Assembly (NCBI RefSeq): GCF_015207705.1
Contig: NZ_JADEWI010000004.1
Span: 183,107 to 247,106, forward strand
Direction of reading: 5' to 3'
DNA from: Nostoc sp. LEGE 06077
Lineage (GTDB): Bacteria; Cyanobacteriota; Cyanobacteriia; Cyanobacteriales; Nostocaceae
DNA length: 64,000 nt
Positions 9,371-19,349 of the stretch are shown piece by piece. Position 1 is the stretch's first letter. Each line of letters starts with the position of its first letter. The position numbers and the translations under genes are program-made. The notes beneath the pieces were generated by a model. That model was not told the origin of the DNA. It ran no database searches and was given only the letters and a program-made list of their open reading frames with translations.

Positions 9371-12300
9371 ATGAAAGAAATGGTGAGCAACTCTACTCGT
9401 GATATTCATAATTTGTCTGTTTTAACTGAGCAAGAACGGCACAAAATATTGCTGGAATGGAATGATACAAAGGTAGATTATCCTAAACATTTGTGCATAC
9501 ATGAATTATTTGCAGCACAAGTGGAAAAAACTCCAGACAATATTGCTGTCGTCTTCGATAAACAGAAGCTTACTTATCAAGAGTTGAATCACCGAGCCAA
9601 CAAAGTAGCTCATTATCTGCAATCTTTGGGTGTAGGAAGAGAAGTTCTGGTAGGGATTTGTGTTGAGCGTTCCTTAGAAACGATTGTTGGACTATTGGGG
9701 ATTCTTAAGGCAGGAGCAGCATATCTTCCATTAGATCCAACTTATCCTAAGGAGCGTCTATCGTTCATGCTGTCAGATTCACAAGTACAAGTCCTGTTAA
9801 CGCAGCAGAAGTTTGTTGATGAATTTTCTGCAAGCGGGGTGAAGACAGTTTGTTTAGATAGTAATTGGGAATCAATTAACAGCCAGAGCCAAGAAAATCC
9901 TACTAGCGATGTGACGGCAGAAAATCTCGCTTATGTGATTTACACATCTGGGTCAACTGGAACGCCCAAAGGCGTGCTGATTCAGCATCAAGGTGTATGC
10001 AATCTTGCCCAAGCGCAAATTAAATTGTTTGATGTACACCCGCACAGCCGTGTTCTTCAGTTTGCTTCTTTCAGCTTTGATGCTTCTGTTTGGGAAATTA
10101 TCATGGCTTTGGGTTCTGGAGCTAGTCTTTACATGGGAACTCAAGATTCCTTGCGCCCAGGAGCAGATTTAATCCGATTCTTGCGCGAGCATTCAATCAC
10201 TCACGTCACACTACCACCCACAGCACTAGCAGCTTTACCAGCAGAGGCATTACCAACCTTACAAACTCTCATCGTTGCTGGAGAAGCTTGTAATCCTAAG
10301 CTAATAGCTCAATGGTCACAAGGGCGGCGTTTCTTTAATGCTTATGGGCCAACGGAATCAACTGTTTGCGCCACAGTTGCAGAGTGTCATGCTGGGGATA
10401 CTCAAACAACCATTGGTCGAGCGATCGCTAATACACAAGTTTATATCCTCGATAATCATTTGCAACCCGTTCCTATTGGGACTCCTGGCGAATTATATAT
10501 TGGTGGCGACGGTTTGGCTAGAGGCTATCTGAACCGTCCAGAGTTGACTAGAGAAAGATTTATCCCCAATCCATTTGACGATAGCGCAGCGTTAGCGAGT
10601 CCGCGAGCGTCGACAGGAAGTAGATTATATAAAACTGGGGATTTGGCACGTTATTTACCAGACGGGAATATTGAGTTTCTGGGACGAGTTGATAATCAGG
10701 TGAAGATTCGCGGCTTCCGCATTGAACTGGATGAAATCGAGAAGCTTTTAATTCAACACCCAGATGTCAAACAAGTAGCTGTAATTGCCCGTGAAGACAT
10801 TCCTGGCGATAAACGGCTTGTTGCTTATATAGTCTTGAATCAAAAGCCAGAAGCGATCATTGCTACTCTGAAACGCTTTCTGGAAGAAAAGCTGCCTAAA
10901 TATATGGTTCCTGGGGTATTTGTCATTTTAGATTCTTTACCCCTGACTCCAAATGGCAAAGTAGACCGGCAAAATCTGCCAGATGGCGATCGCATCCGCC
11001 CTAATCTCGAAGAAACCTTTGTCGCACCGCGTAACCCAATTGAAGAAAAACTAGCAAGCATCTGGGCTGAGTTACTGGGAATTGAGCCTATAGGAATCAA
11101 TGACAATTTTTTCAATTTAGGCGGTCATTCTTTAATTGCAGCGCAAATGCTTTCCCGCATCCGCGATGGTTTCCAAGTCGAGTTATTCTTTCACCACATC
11201 TTCGCCAACCCTACCATAGCGGCTTTAGCTGCGCTGATTGAACAGCCCAGCCACCTCCAGCAGCAATTACAACGTCCTGCAATCCAACCTGTTTCACGCT
11301 CAGAATACTTGCCAGCTTCCTTTGCTCAAGAACGAGTGCATTTCATTCAAGAAGTAGCACCGGAAGGTAGCGCCTATCAAGCTCAGGTAACTCTGCGATT
11401 TACCGGGGAACTTAATGTTGCAGCACTAGAACAGTGCCTCAGCGAGATTGTCCGCCGACATGAAATCTTCCGCACAACTTTTCCCGCCGCAGATGGACGC
11501 TTATTTCAAGTAATCCATCCAGCCTGGCCAGTCAACTTAAAAGTGGTAGATGTCCAAACCGTTCCTAAGTCCGAGCAACAAGCAGAAATTCAACGTCTAT
11601 TTGACGCAGAGGTGCAGAAGCCTTTTTACTTGGATAAACTGCCGTTAGTCAGGTGGTTATTGTTGAAGTTGAGCGACCAAGAACATCTGTTAATCCACAT
11701 CGAACATCACATGGTTCATGATGGTTGGTCTTTCAACAATGTATTTTTGAATGAGTTTCTTGCACTTTATCAAGCTTTCTGCTTAGGTCAACCTTCACCA
11801 TTACCAGAATTAACACTCCAGTTTGCAGACTATGCCCATTGGCAGCGAGAGTGGGTGAAAAGCGAGGAAGCCCAAGCTCAATTAGCCTTTTGGCAGCAAA
11901 AATTATCCGGCAGTCCGCCTCTGTTGGAATTACCCTATGACCGCCCCCGACCAGTAGAACAAACTTACAATGGCACTCAAATCAGGGTAGAGTTGCCTAT
12001 TCCCTTGTGTGAATCTTTGAGAGTTCTCAGCCGTCAAGAGGGAACCACTTTATTCATGACCACGCTGGCGGCTTTTTTGATAATATTGCGCCGATATACT
12101 GCACAAGAGGATCTGTGTGTGGGTACAGCTGTCGCCAATCGGCGGATGCGCGAAACAGAACAATTAATTGGCATGATTGTCAATAATTTGGTATTACGCA
12201 CCAATTTGTCTGGTAATCCTACGTTTCGGGAGTTACTAGAGCGAGTCCGCCAAGTCACGCTGGAAGCTTTTGCTAACGAAGATTTACCCTTCGATAAGGT

Positions 12301-15300
12301 CGTGGAGGTTCTCAAGCCAATCAGGAACTTGAGTTATAATCCTGTATTTCAAGTGATGTTTAGCTTCCATGATTCTCCTCGGCCTGACTTAACACTCCCA
12401 GGCTTGAACATCACAACAAATGTAGCCCTGAGCAACAAATCAACAAAGTTTGACCTGGATGTTGTCTTAATTCCGCAATATGGCGAAGGGAAAGGAATTA
12501 CGGCGATTTGGGAATACAACACTGATTTATTCGACGCTGCCACAATCCAGCAGATGGTAGAGCTGTATCAAAATTTACTACAAAAGATTGTTGTTAGCAC
12601 AGAGCAGGGAATTTCTAATTTACCACTGCTAACCCAGTCTCAGCAGCAATTATTGATGGAGTGGAATCAGACTCACAAGGAGTATTCTTCTGTTGAATGT
12701 ATCCATAAATTGTTTGAGGCTCAGGTAGAGTTAACGCCTGATGCTGTAGCTGTAGAGCAGGATGGGCAGAGATTAACTTACCGCGAATTGAGCGATCGCT
12801 CCAACAAAATAGCGCATTATTTACAAAGTTTGGGAGTCAAGCCAGAAACCCTGGTTGGTATCTGCGTTGAGCGTTCCCTAGACATGATTGCTGGCTTACT
12901 TGGCATTCTCAAAGCTGGTGGTGCTTATCTTCCCCTTGACCCGGCTTATCCCCAAGAGCGCATCGCTGAAATTATTGCCGATACGCAACTCGGCTTTTTG
13001 CTGACGCAAGATAAATACCAAGATCAATTACTAGGTTATACCGGAAAAACAATTTGTTTAGATACAAATTGGGAAATCATTGCAACCCACAGTACAGCCA
13101 ATCCAATTAGCGACGTTCAACTAAATAACCTGGCTTACATTATCTACACCTCCGGTTCTACAGGTAAACCCAAGGGGGTAACGATTGAACATCGCTCCTT
13201 GATGAATTTTGTTAATACAGCCATTGATGAATATGGCATCAAGGCCAGCGATAAGGTTCTGCAATTTGCATCTGTTTGCTTTGATACATCAATTGAAGAA
13301 ATCTTCCCTTGTTTGTGCGTCGGTGCAACCTTAGTTTTACGCACCGAAGAAATGCTCAACTCCAGTGAGGATTTTTGGCGGTATTGCCAAAAATGGCAGT
13401 TAACTGTTTTAGATTTGCCTACAGCATACTGGCATCAGTTAGTAGCCGAACTTAAACCCCAAGATTCTCACATTTATGAAGGTTTGAGAACTGTAATTAT
13501 TGGGGGTGAAGCAGTTCAACTAGAAAAAGTGCAGCATTGGCATAGTTGTGTGGCTCATTTTTCCCCAGTACCCGAATTATTCAATACTTACGGGCCGACA
13601 GAAGCAACGGTTGTTACCACCTTAGAATGCTTAACCCCAGCAGCCACCTCTGTTAGTATTGGACGACCCATCAACAATGCTCAGGTTTATGTTTTAGACC
13701 AATATCAGCAACCTGTACCGATTGGCGTTCCCGGAGAACTGCATATTGGTGGCGCAGGATTAGCTAGGGGATATTGGCAACGTCCTGAGTTAACAAACGA
13801 AAAATTTGCCTCCAATGCTTTACAAAGCAGGGGAGCAGGGGAGCAGGGGAGCAGGGGAGCAAACGAAGACCAATCATCTCGCCTATACAAAACTGGGGAT
13901 TTAGTCAGATTCCGCAAAGATGGCAAGCTGGAATACTTGGGTCGAGTTGATAATCAGGTGAAGATTCGCGGCTTCCGCATCGAATTGGGCGAAATTGAAG
14001 CAGTATTGAGACAACACCCACAAGTATTGCAAGCTGTTGTCATTGCTCATGAAGATACCCCCGGACAAAAGCGGCTTGTGGCTTACGTCGTACCCCAAAA
14101 ACCGCAACCAACCACCAATGAATTACGGGATTTCCTCAAGCTGAAACTACCGAATTACATGATTCCTGCTGCCTTCATGGCGCTGGAAAGCATACCGATG
14201 ACTGCCAACCAAAAGGTAGACTACCGCGCTCTACCTACACCCGATTTTTCTCGCAGTGCTGAAGATAAATTTATTGCTCCTCGTACACTGATAGAAGAGA
14301 AATTAGTGGCGATTTGGTCGGAAGTTTTAAGAGTAGAAAATGTTGGCATCCACGATAACTTTTTTGAACTAGGTGGAGATTCCATTCTCAGTATTCAGTT
14401 AATTTCCAAAGCTAACCAAGCAGGTATTCAAATTGCTGCTAAACAGTTATTTAAGTATCAAACCATTGCAGAGTTAGCGACTGTAGCAGGTATCACTCGT
14501 CAAATCAACGCTGAACAAGGGTTGGTAACTGGTTCTGTAGCGTTGACACCGATTCAACATTGGTTTTTCGACCAGAAATTGCCCGAACCCCATTACTTTA
14601 ACCAGTCTGCACTGCTAGAAGTGCCGTCAGATTTGCAACCTGAACAATTGCAGCTAATAGTTCAGCAATTGTTAACGCATCATGATGCTTTGCGTTTGCG
14701 GTTTGTGCAGGAAGGGGAGAACTGGCTGCAAATTAACGCCACTACTCAAGAATCTGTACCATTGAGTGTATTTGATTTGTCTCATCTATCACTAGCAGAA
14801 CAGCAAACGGCGATCGCCACTAAAGATGCTGAACTCCGGGCTAGTTTGGATTTATCTACAGGAACGCTCGCAAAATTAGCATTATTTCAATTAGGCAATG
14901 ATAGACCTAGTTGTTTACTCTTCATCATCCATCACTTAGCGGTCGATGGGGTTTCTTGGCGGATTCTATTGGAAGACTTAGCTACTGCTTACCAACAAAT
15001 TAGCCGAGGCGAGGCTATTAAATTACCAGCAAAAACAACCTCTTGGCAATATTGGAGCGATCGCCTAACAGAATACGCCCAAACAGAAGCCGTCAAACAG
15101 TTGGATTACTGGCTAAGTCAATCTAATCTTCAAGTCACAGCTTTACCAGTAGACTATCCATCTGGTCAAGAAAAGAACACCGTAGCTTCAACTGCTTCTG
15201 TGACCTTTGCTTTAAATGAAGAACAGACACGCGCCCTTTTACAAGATGTACCCTCTGCTTACAACACTCAAATTAATGATGTACTTTTGACTGCCTTAGT

Positions 15301-15946
15301 ACAAAGCTTTACTCAGTGGACAGGCGAAAGTTCTTTACTAATTGATTTGGAAGGACATGGCAGGGAAGACTTATTTGAAGATGTAGATTTGTCCCGAACC
15401 GTCGGTTGGTTTACTACATTATTTCCTGTTGGGTTACAGCTAGGAGAAATCGAACATCCTGGAGAGGCTTTAAAGTCAGTCAAAGAACAACTGCGGCGCA
15501 TCCCCAACCGAGGAATTGGATATGGTGTATTGCGTTATTTGCATGAAAACACCACAATTCGGGAAAAATTACAGTCCCTACCCGTAGCACAAGTAAGTTT
15601 TAACTACTTGGGACAATTCGATCAAGTCTTGAAAGCATCTGAAGTTTTGGGTTTGGCGAAAGAGTTCAAATCCGAACAAAGCCTACTTAATCAACGCAGT
15701 CACCTATTAGGAATAAGCGGCTTTATTCGTGCAGGACAACTTGAAATGACTTGGGCTTATAGCAAGAAAGTTCACAAGCCAGACACCATTGAACGGTTAG
15801 CTTCAGGATTTATGGAAGCATTAAAAAATCTCATTGCTCACTGTCAATCAAAAAACTCTCAAAGTTATACTCCATCAGATTTTTCAGCAGCTAAACTCAA
15901 TCAAAAACAGCTAGATAAATTCCTAGCCAAACTCAACAAGAAGTAG
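9371..15946 (+). CDS. aptA: Anabaenopeptin-type synthetase AptA: A-PCP-C-A-PCP-E
   Basis: This 2191-residue NRPS starts the chain: it opens with an adenylation domain and no condensation domain. Order by motif: A1 (YTSGSTGTPKG near 190), PCP (LGGHSLIAAQ, 580), C (EHHMVHDGWS, 775), A2 (YTSGSTGKPKG, 1258), PCP (LGGDSILSIQ, 1666; the GGDS form is usual before epimerases), E (HHLAVDGVSW, 1853). Specificity residues read by eye are DAWTIAAVCK for A1 (close to Phe) and DTEDIGTVVK for A2 (Lys-like). This fits the exocyclic residue and the D-Lys of anabaenopeptins, which are joined by a ureido bond. Two loops just before the YKTGDL motifs carry short repeat-derived in-frame insertions (about 10585-10620 and 13828-13870). 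The start has a second in-frame ATG three codons later. Confidence 0.88.
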   Translation: MKEMVSNSTRDIHNLSVLTEQERHKILLEWNDTKVDYPKHLCIHELFAAQVEKTPDNIAVVFDKQKLTYQELNHRANKVAHYLQSLGVGREVLVGICVERSLETIVGLLGILKAGAAYLPLDPTYPKERLSFMLSDSQVQVLLTQQKFVDEFSASGVKTVCLDSNWESINSQSQENPTSDVTAENLAYVIYTSGSTGTPKGVLIQHQGVCNLAQAQIKLFDVHPHSRVLQFASFSFDASVWEIIMALGSGASLYMGTQDSLRPGADLIRFLREHSITHVTLPPTALAALPAEALPTLQTLIVAGEACNPKLIAQWSQGRRFFNAYGPTESTVCATVAECHAGDTQTTIGRAIANTQVYILDNHLQPVPIGTPGELYIGGDGLARGYLNRPELTRERFIPNPFDDSAALASPRASTGSRLYKTGDLARYLPDGNIEFLGRVDNQVKIRGFRIELDEIEKLLIQHPDVKQVAVIAREDIPGDKRLVAYIVLNQKPEAIIATLKRFLEEKLPKYMVPGVFVILDSLPLTPNGKVDRQNLPDGDRIRPNLEETFVAPRNPIEEKLASIWAELLGIEPIGINDNFFNLGGHSLIAAQMLSRIRDGFQVELFFHHIFANPTIAALAALIEQPSHLQQQLQRPAIQPVSRSEYLPASFAQERVHFIQEVAPEGSAYQAQVTLRFTGELNVAALEQCLSEIVRRHEIFRTTFPAADGRLFQVIHPAWPVNLKVVDVQTVPKSEQQAEIQRLFDAEVQKPFYLDKLPLVRWLLLKLSDQEHLLIHIEHHMVHDGWSFNNVFLNEFLALYQAFCLGQPSPLPELTLQFADYAHWQREWVKSEEAQAQLAFWQQKLSGSPPLLELPYDRPRPVEQTYNGTQIRVELPIPLCESLRVLSRQEGTTLFMTTLAAFLIILRRYTAQEDLCVGTAVANRRMRETEQLIGMIVNNLVLRTNLSGNPTFRELLERVRQVTLEAFANEDLPFDKVVEVLKPIRNLSYNPVFQVMFSFHDSPRPDLTLPGLNITTNVALSNKSTKFDLDVVLIPQYGEGKGITAIWEYNTDLFDAATIQQMVELYQNLLQKIVVSTEQGISNLPLLTQSQQQLLMEWNQTHKEYSSVECIHKLFEAQVELTPDAVAVEQDGQRLTYRELSDRSNKIAHYLQSLGVKPETLVGICVERSLDMIAGLLGILKAGGAYLPLDPAYPQERIAEIIADTQLGFLLTQDKYQDQLLGYTGKTICLDTNWEIIATHSTANPISDVQLNNLAYIIYTSGSTGKPKGVTIEHRSLMNFVNTAIDEYGIKASDKVLQFASVCFDTSIEEIFPCLCVGATLVLRTEEMLNSSEDFWRYCQKWQLTVLDLPTAYWHQLVAELKPQDSHIYEGLRTVIIGGEAVQLEKVQHWHSCVAHFSPVPELFNTYGPTEATVVTTLECLTPAATSVSIGRPINNAQVYVLDQYQQPVPIGVPGELHIGGAGLARGYWQRPELTNEKFASNALQSRGAGEQGSRGANEDQSSRLYKTGDLVRFRKDGKLEYLGRVDNQVKIRGFRIELGEIEAVLRQHPQVLQAVVIAHEDTPGQKRLVAYVVPQKPQPTTNELRDFLKLKLPNYMIPAAFMALESIPMTANQKVDYRALPTPDFSRSAEDKFIAPRTLIEEKLVAIWSEVLRVENVGIHDNFFELGGDSILSIQLISKANQAGIQIAAKQLFKYQTIAELATVAGITRQINAEQGLVTGSVALTPIQHWFFDQKLPEPHYFNQSALLEVPSDLQPEQLQLIVQQLLTHHDALRLRFVQEGENWLQINATTQESVPLSVFDLSHLSLAEQQTAIATKDAELRASLDLSTGTLAKLALFQLGNDRPSCLLFIIHHLAVDGVSWRILLEDLATAYQQISRGEAIKLPAKTTSWQYWSDRLTEYAQTEAVKQLDYWLSQSNLQVTALPVDYPSGQEKNTVASTASVTFALNEEQTRALLQDVPSAYNTQINDVLLTALVQSFTQWTGESSLLIDLEGHGREDLFEDVDLSRTVGWFTTLFPVGLQLGEIEHPGEALKSVKEQLRRIPNRGIGYGVLRYLHENTTIREKLQSLPVAQVSFNYLGQFDQVLKASEVLGLAKEFKSEQSLLNQRSHLLGISGFIRAGQLEMTWAYSKKVHKPDTIERLASGFMEALKNLIAHCQSKNSQSYTPSDFSAAKLNQKQLDKFLAKLNKK

Positions 15947-16048
15947 TCAATGGTCAATGGTCATTAGTCCATAGTTAACAGCCCATAGTCAGAACGTTTT
16001 TCTCCCTTATCTTCCCCTACTCCCCACTCCCCTACTCCAGAGGTAATT

Positions 16049-19000
16049 ATGCAAAATATCGAAGACCTTTATGAACTTTCGCCGATGCAACAAGGGATGT
16101 TGTTTCATACCCTTTATGCACCAGAATCGGAAGTTTATTTTGAGCAATTACTTTGCATTATCTCTGGGGAACTAAATTTTTCTGCTTTCCAAAAAGCTTG
16201 GAAACAGGTTGTAGCGAGATACTCTATTTTACGCAGTTCTTTTTATTGGCAGGAGATAGAAAAGCCCTTGCAAATGGTGAATAAGCAAGTGGATCTTCCT
16301 TGGGTGCAAATGGACTGGCGACATTTAACACCTGATGAACAGCAGAAACACTTAGAGAAGTTCTTGTCAAGCGATCGCCAAAAGGGATTTACTCTCAATC
16401 AAGCTCCTCTAATGCGCTTTACTATCATTCAATTAGGGGAGCAAACCCACCAATTTATTTGGAGTCATCATCATATTCTTTTTGATGGCTGGTCAATGCA
16501 AATTGTCCTCAAAGAAGTCTTAGCTTTGTATGAAGCCAATCAGCGAGGCGAACATTTACGGCTGCAAGGAGTTCGCCCTTATCGAGAATATATTGAATGG
16601 TTACAGCAACAAGATAGCGATAAAGCAAAAAACTTTTGGCAAAAAACTCTTCAGGGGTTTGAAACTCCTACTCTTATAGGGAACAGGGAACAGAGAACGG
16701 GGAACAGGGGAACACATAACGAGCAACGGTTTCAGTTCTCTCAAACGGTAACTGAAAAATTGAAATCTGCGGCGCGACAGCACCATTTAACTTTGAATAA
16801 TTTAGTGCAGGGAGCATGGGCTATATTAATTTCTCGCTACAGTGGAGAAAGCGATGTAGTCTTTGGTGCAACTGTATCTGGTCGTCCACCGCAGCTTGAG
16901 CAAGTAGAATCGATGGTGGGGCTATTTATCAATACCCTTCCCATCCGGGCAAAAGTAACAGCCAAGACAGAATTATTACCTTGGCTTCAGCAATTACAAA
17001 CCCAAGCACTAGAACAGGAACAGTATACTTATTTTTCTCTTGCAGAAATTCAACAATTAAGTGATATCCCGACCGGATTACCACTTTTTGAAAGTATTTT
17101 AGTATTTGAAAATTATCCTTTGGATTCTACTAAACCAGAAAATCAAAGAATTTTAGAAATTAGTCATCTTAGTTGTTTTGAACGCACAAATTATCCTATC
17201 ACAGTAGTAATTAATCCCGGTTTACAACTAGCTGGCAGAATTGTTTATGATACTAGCTGCTTTGACGAACAAACAATTACTCGCATGATTGGACATTTCC
17301 AAACATTGCTAGTAGGGATGGCAGATAACTTCCAACAATATATTTCTCAATTATCTATACTTAGTGCAGATGAAGAACAACAAATAATTACACTAGAAAA
17401 TCATCAACGAATAAATTCTATTAATTATAAATGTCTTCATGTTTTATTTGAAGAACAGGTAGAAAAAAGCCCCGATGCTATAGCAATTGTATATCAACAA
17501 CAATATTTAACTTATCGGGAATTAAATAACCGTGCCAATCAATTAGCTTATTATTTAAAATGGCTAGGAGTTAAACCGGAAGTCCGTGTGGGAATTTGTA
17601 TTGAGCGTTCCTTAGAAATGGTAATCGTAATACTCGCTATTCTCAAAGCGGGAGGGGCTTACGTTCCCATAGATCCAGCTTATCCTGCCGAAAGATTAGC
17701 GTTTATGCTGGAAGATGTACAAACACCTATATTATTAACACAAACTCATTTACGAAATAGGCTCCCACTCAATAATCAAACTGTAGTAGATCTTGATTTA
17801 TATTGGGAAATTATTGCCCAACAAAGACAAGATAATTTAACCAGTGAAGTTACACCAGAAAATTTAGCTTATATCATTTATACCTCTGGCTCAACAGGAA
17901 CACCAAAAGGTACAGAGGTTGCTCATCGTAGCATTCTTGGATTTATGTTTGGAGTTGATTATATTCAACTAGATGCAAACCAGATTTGGCTACAACATTC
18001 ATCTATTTCCTGGGATGCAGCAACTCTAGAACTTTGGACACCATTGCTTCATGGTGGACGTTGTGTGCTTTATCCAGAAAAAAATCCTACACCTGAAGGC
18101 TTAAGCCAGATTATTCAAGAACAAAAAGTTAATATTCTGTGGCTAACTTCCGCCTTATTCAATTTAATGATTGATACAATACCGTCAGGATTGTTAGGCG
18201 TTAAACAACTGCTCATTGGGGGAGAAGTTCTTTCTGTAAATCATGTTCTGCATGCCTTAGAACTATTACCAGGATCGCAAATAATTAATGGTTACGGCCC
18301 TTCGGAATGTACAGTATTTACCTGTTGTTATCCGATTCCTCAACAACTTGCTGAAAATGCCAATTCAATTCTTATTGGTAAACCAATCGGTGATAGAACA
18401 GTTTACATACTAGATGAGAATTTAAACAGAACCCCAATTGGTGTTCTTGGTGAACTTTATATAGGCGGTAAAAGCGTAGCTAGAGGTTACTTAAATCAAG
18501 CAAAATTAACCAGTAAAAAATTTATACATAATCCTTTTATTGAGGGAGAAAGACTTTACAAAACTGGTGATTTAGTCCGTCGTTTACCTGATGGAAATAT
18601 CGAATTTATTGGGCGAATTGATACACAAGTAAAAATTCGTGGTTTTCGCATTGAATTAGCAGAAATCGAAGCTGTTTTAATTCAGCATCCTGACATTAAA
18701 CAAGTTGTAGTGATAGTGCGGGAAGATCAACCAGAGAATAAATTATTAGTAGCCTATTTGGTAGTGCAAAATAATACACTAACTCCTAAGATTTTACGAA
18801 ATTTCTTAAAGGAAAAGCTACCAGATTACATGATTCCGACTGCTTTCGTAGTTCTGGAAGCCTTACCCCTAACTACTAATGGTAAAGTTAATCGCCGTGC
18901 TTTACCTACTCCTGAGCATACGCAAAGAAGTCTAGAGATTGATTTTGTTGCTCCTAGCACACCAATCGAAAAAGAATTATCCACAATTTGGGCTGAAGTT

Positions 19001-19270
19001 CTGAAATTACAACAGGTGGGAATTCACGATAACTTTTTTGAGTTAGGAGGACATTCTTTACTGGCTACTCAGGTGATTTCTCGCTTAAGGGAAGTTTTTA
19101 ATCTAGATTTCCCTTTGCATTATTTGTTTGAGAATCCTACTATTGCTGAACTCTCTCAAAAAGTAATAGAACAACAAATTGAGCAAGCAGAAAATGACGA
19201 TTTGGCGAGAATTTTAGCAGAAGTGGATCAGTTATCAGAAGAGGAGGTAACACAGCAATTACGGTTGTGA
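16049..19270 (+). CDS. aptB: Anabaenopeptin-type synthetase AptB: C-A-PCP
   Basis: A single-module NRPS of 1073 residues. The condensation domain has SHHHILFDGWS near residue 138, the adenylation domain has YTSGSTGTPKG near 610 and NGYGPSECTVF near 750, and the carrier has LGGHSLLATQ near 999. The specificity code by eye is DALWLGGVFK, which resembles Val/Ile codes (position 3 of anabaenopeptins is normally Val or Ile). An AGAGG ribosome site precedes the ATG. The condensation domain contains a repeat-derived in-frame stretch rich in GN-R-EQ/GT (about 16675-16715) with no counterpart in the family core. It lies 102 bases after aptA. Confidence 0.87.
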   Translation: MQNIEDLYELSPMQQGMLFHTLYAPESEVYFEQLLCIISGELNFSAFQKAWKQVVARYSILRSSFYWQEIEKPLQMVNKQVDLPWVQMDWRHLTPDEQQKHLEKFLSSDRQKGFTLNQAPLMRFTIIQLGEQTHQFIWSHHHILFDGWSMQIVLKEVLALYEANQRGEHLRLQGVRPYREYIEWLQQQDSDKAKNFWQKTLQGFETPTLIGNREQRTGNRGTHNEQRFQFSQTVTEKLKSAARQHHLTLNNLVQGAWAILISRYSGESDVVFGATVSGRPPQLEQVESMVGLFINTLPIRAKVTAKTELLPWLQQLQTQALEQEQYTYFSLAEIQQLSDIPTGLPLFESILVFENYPLDSTKPENQRILEISHLSCFERTNYPITVVINPGLQLAGRIVYDTSCFDEQTITRMIGHFQTLLVGMADNFQQYISQLSILSADEEQQIITLENHQRINSINYKCLHVLFEEQVEKSPDAIAIVYQQQYLTYRELNNRANQLAYYLKWLGVKPEVRVGICIERSLEMVIVILAILKAGGAYVPIDPAYPAERLAFMLEDVQTPILLTQTHLRNRLPLNNQTVVDLDLYWEIIAQQRQDNLTSEVTPENLAYIIYTSGSTGTPKGTEVAHRSILGFMFGVDYIQLDANQIWLQHSSISWDAATLELWTPLLHGGRCVLYPEKNPTPEGLSQIIQEQKVNILWLTSALFNLMIDTIPSGLLGVKQLLIGGEVLSVNHVLHALELLPGSQIINGYGPSECTVFTCCYPIPQQLAENANSILIGKPIGDRTVYILDENLNRTPIGVLGELYIGGKSVARGYLNQAKLTSKKFIHNPFIEGERLYKTGDLVRRLPDGNIEFIGRIDTQVKIRGFRIELAEIEAVLIQHPDIKQVVVIVREDQPENKLLVAYLVVQNNTLTPKILRNFLKEKLPDYMIPTAFVVLEALPLTTNGKVNRRALPTPEHTQRSLEIDFVAPSTPIEKELSTIWAEVLKLQQVGIHDNFFELGGHSLLATQVISRLREVFNLDFPLHYLFENPTIAELSQKVIEQQIEQAENDDLARILAEVDQLSEEEVTQQLRL

Positions 19271-19349
19271 TTATTTTTTAATTACAGAGGGGCGCAAAGT
19301 GACGCAGAGTTTTTAATTACGAGTTACCAATTATAAATTAACTTTTATC

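Noticed and set aside
13828..13870. Frameshift or assembly error in AptA caused by the GGGAGCA tract
   Set aside because: The frame stays open through the tract and resumes exact A-domain sequence (YKTGDL) after it, and similar in-frame tracts occur in AptB, AptC and AptD.
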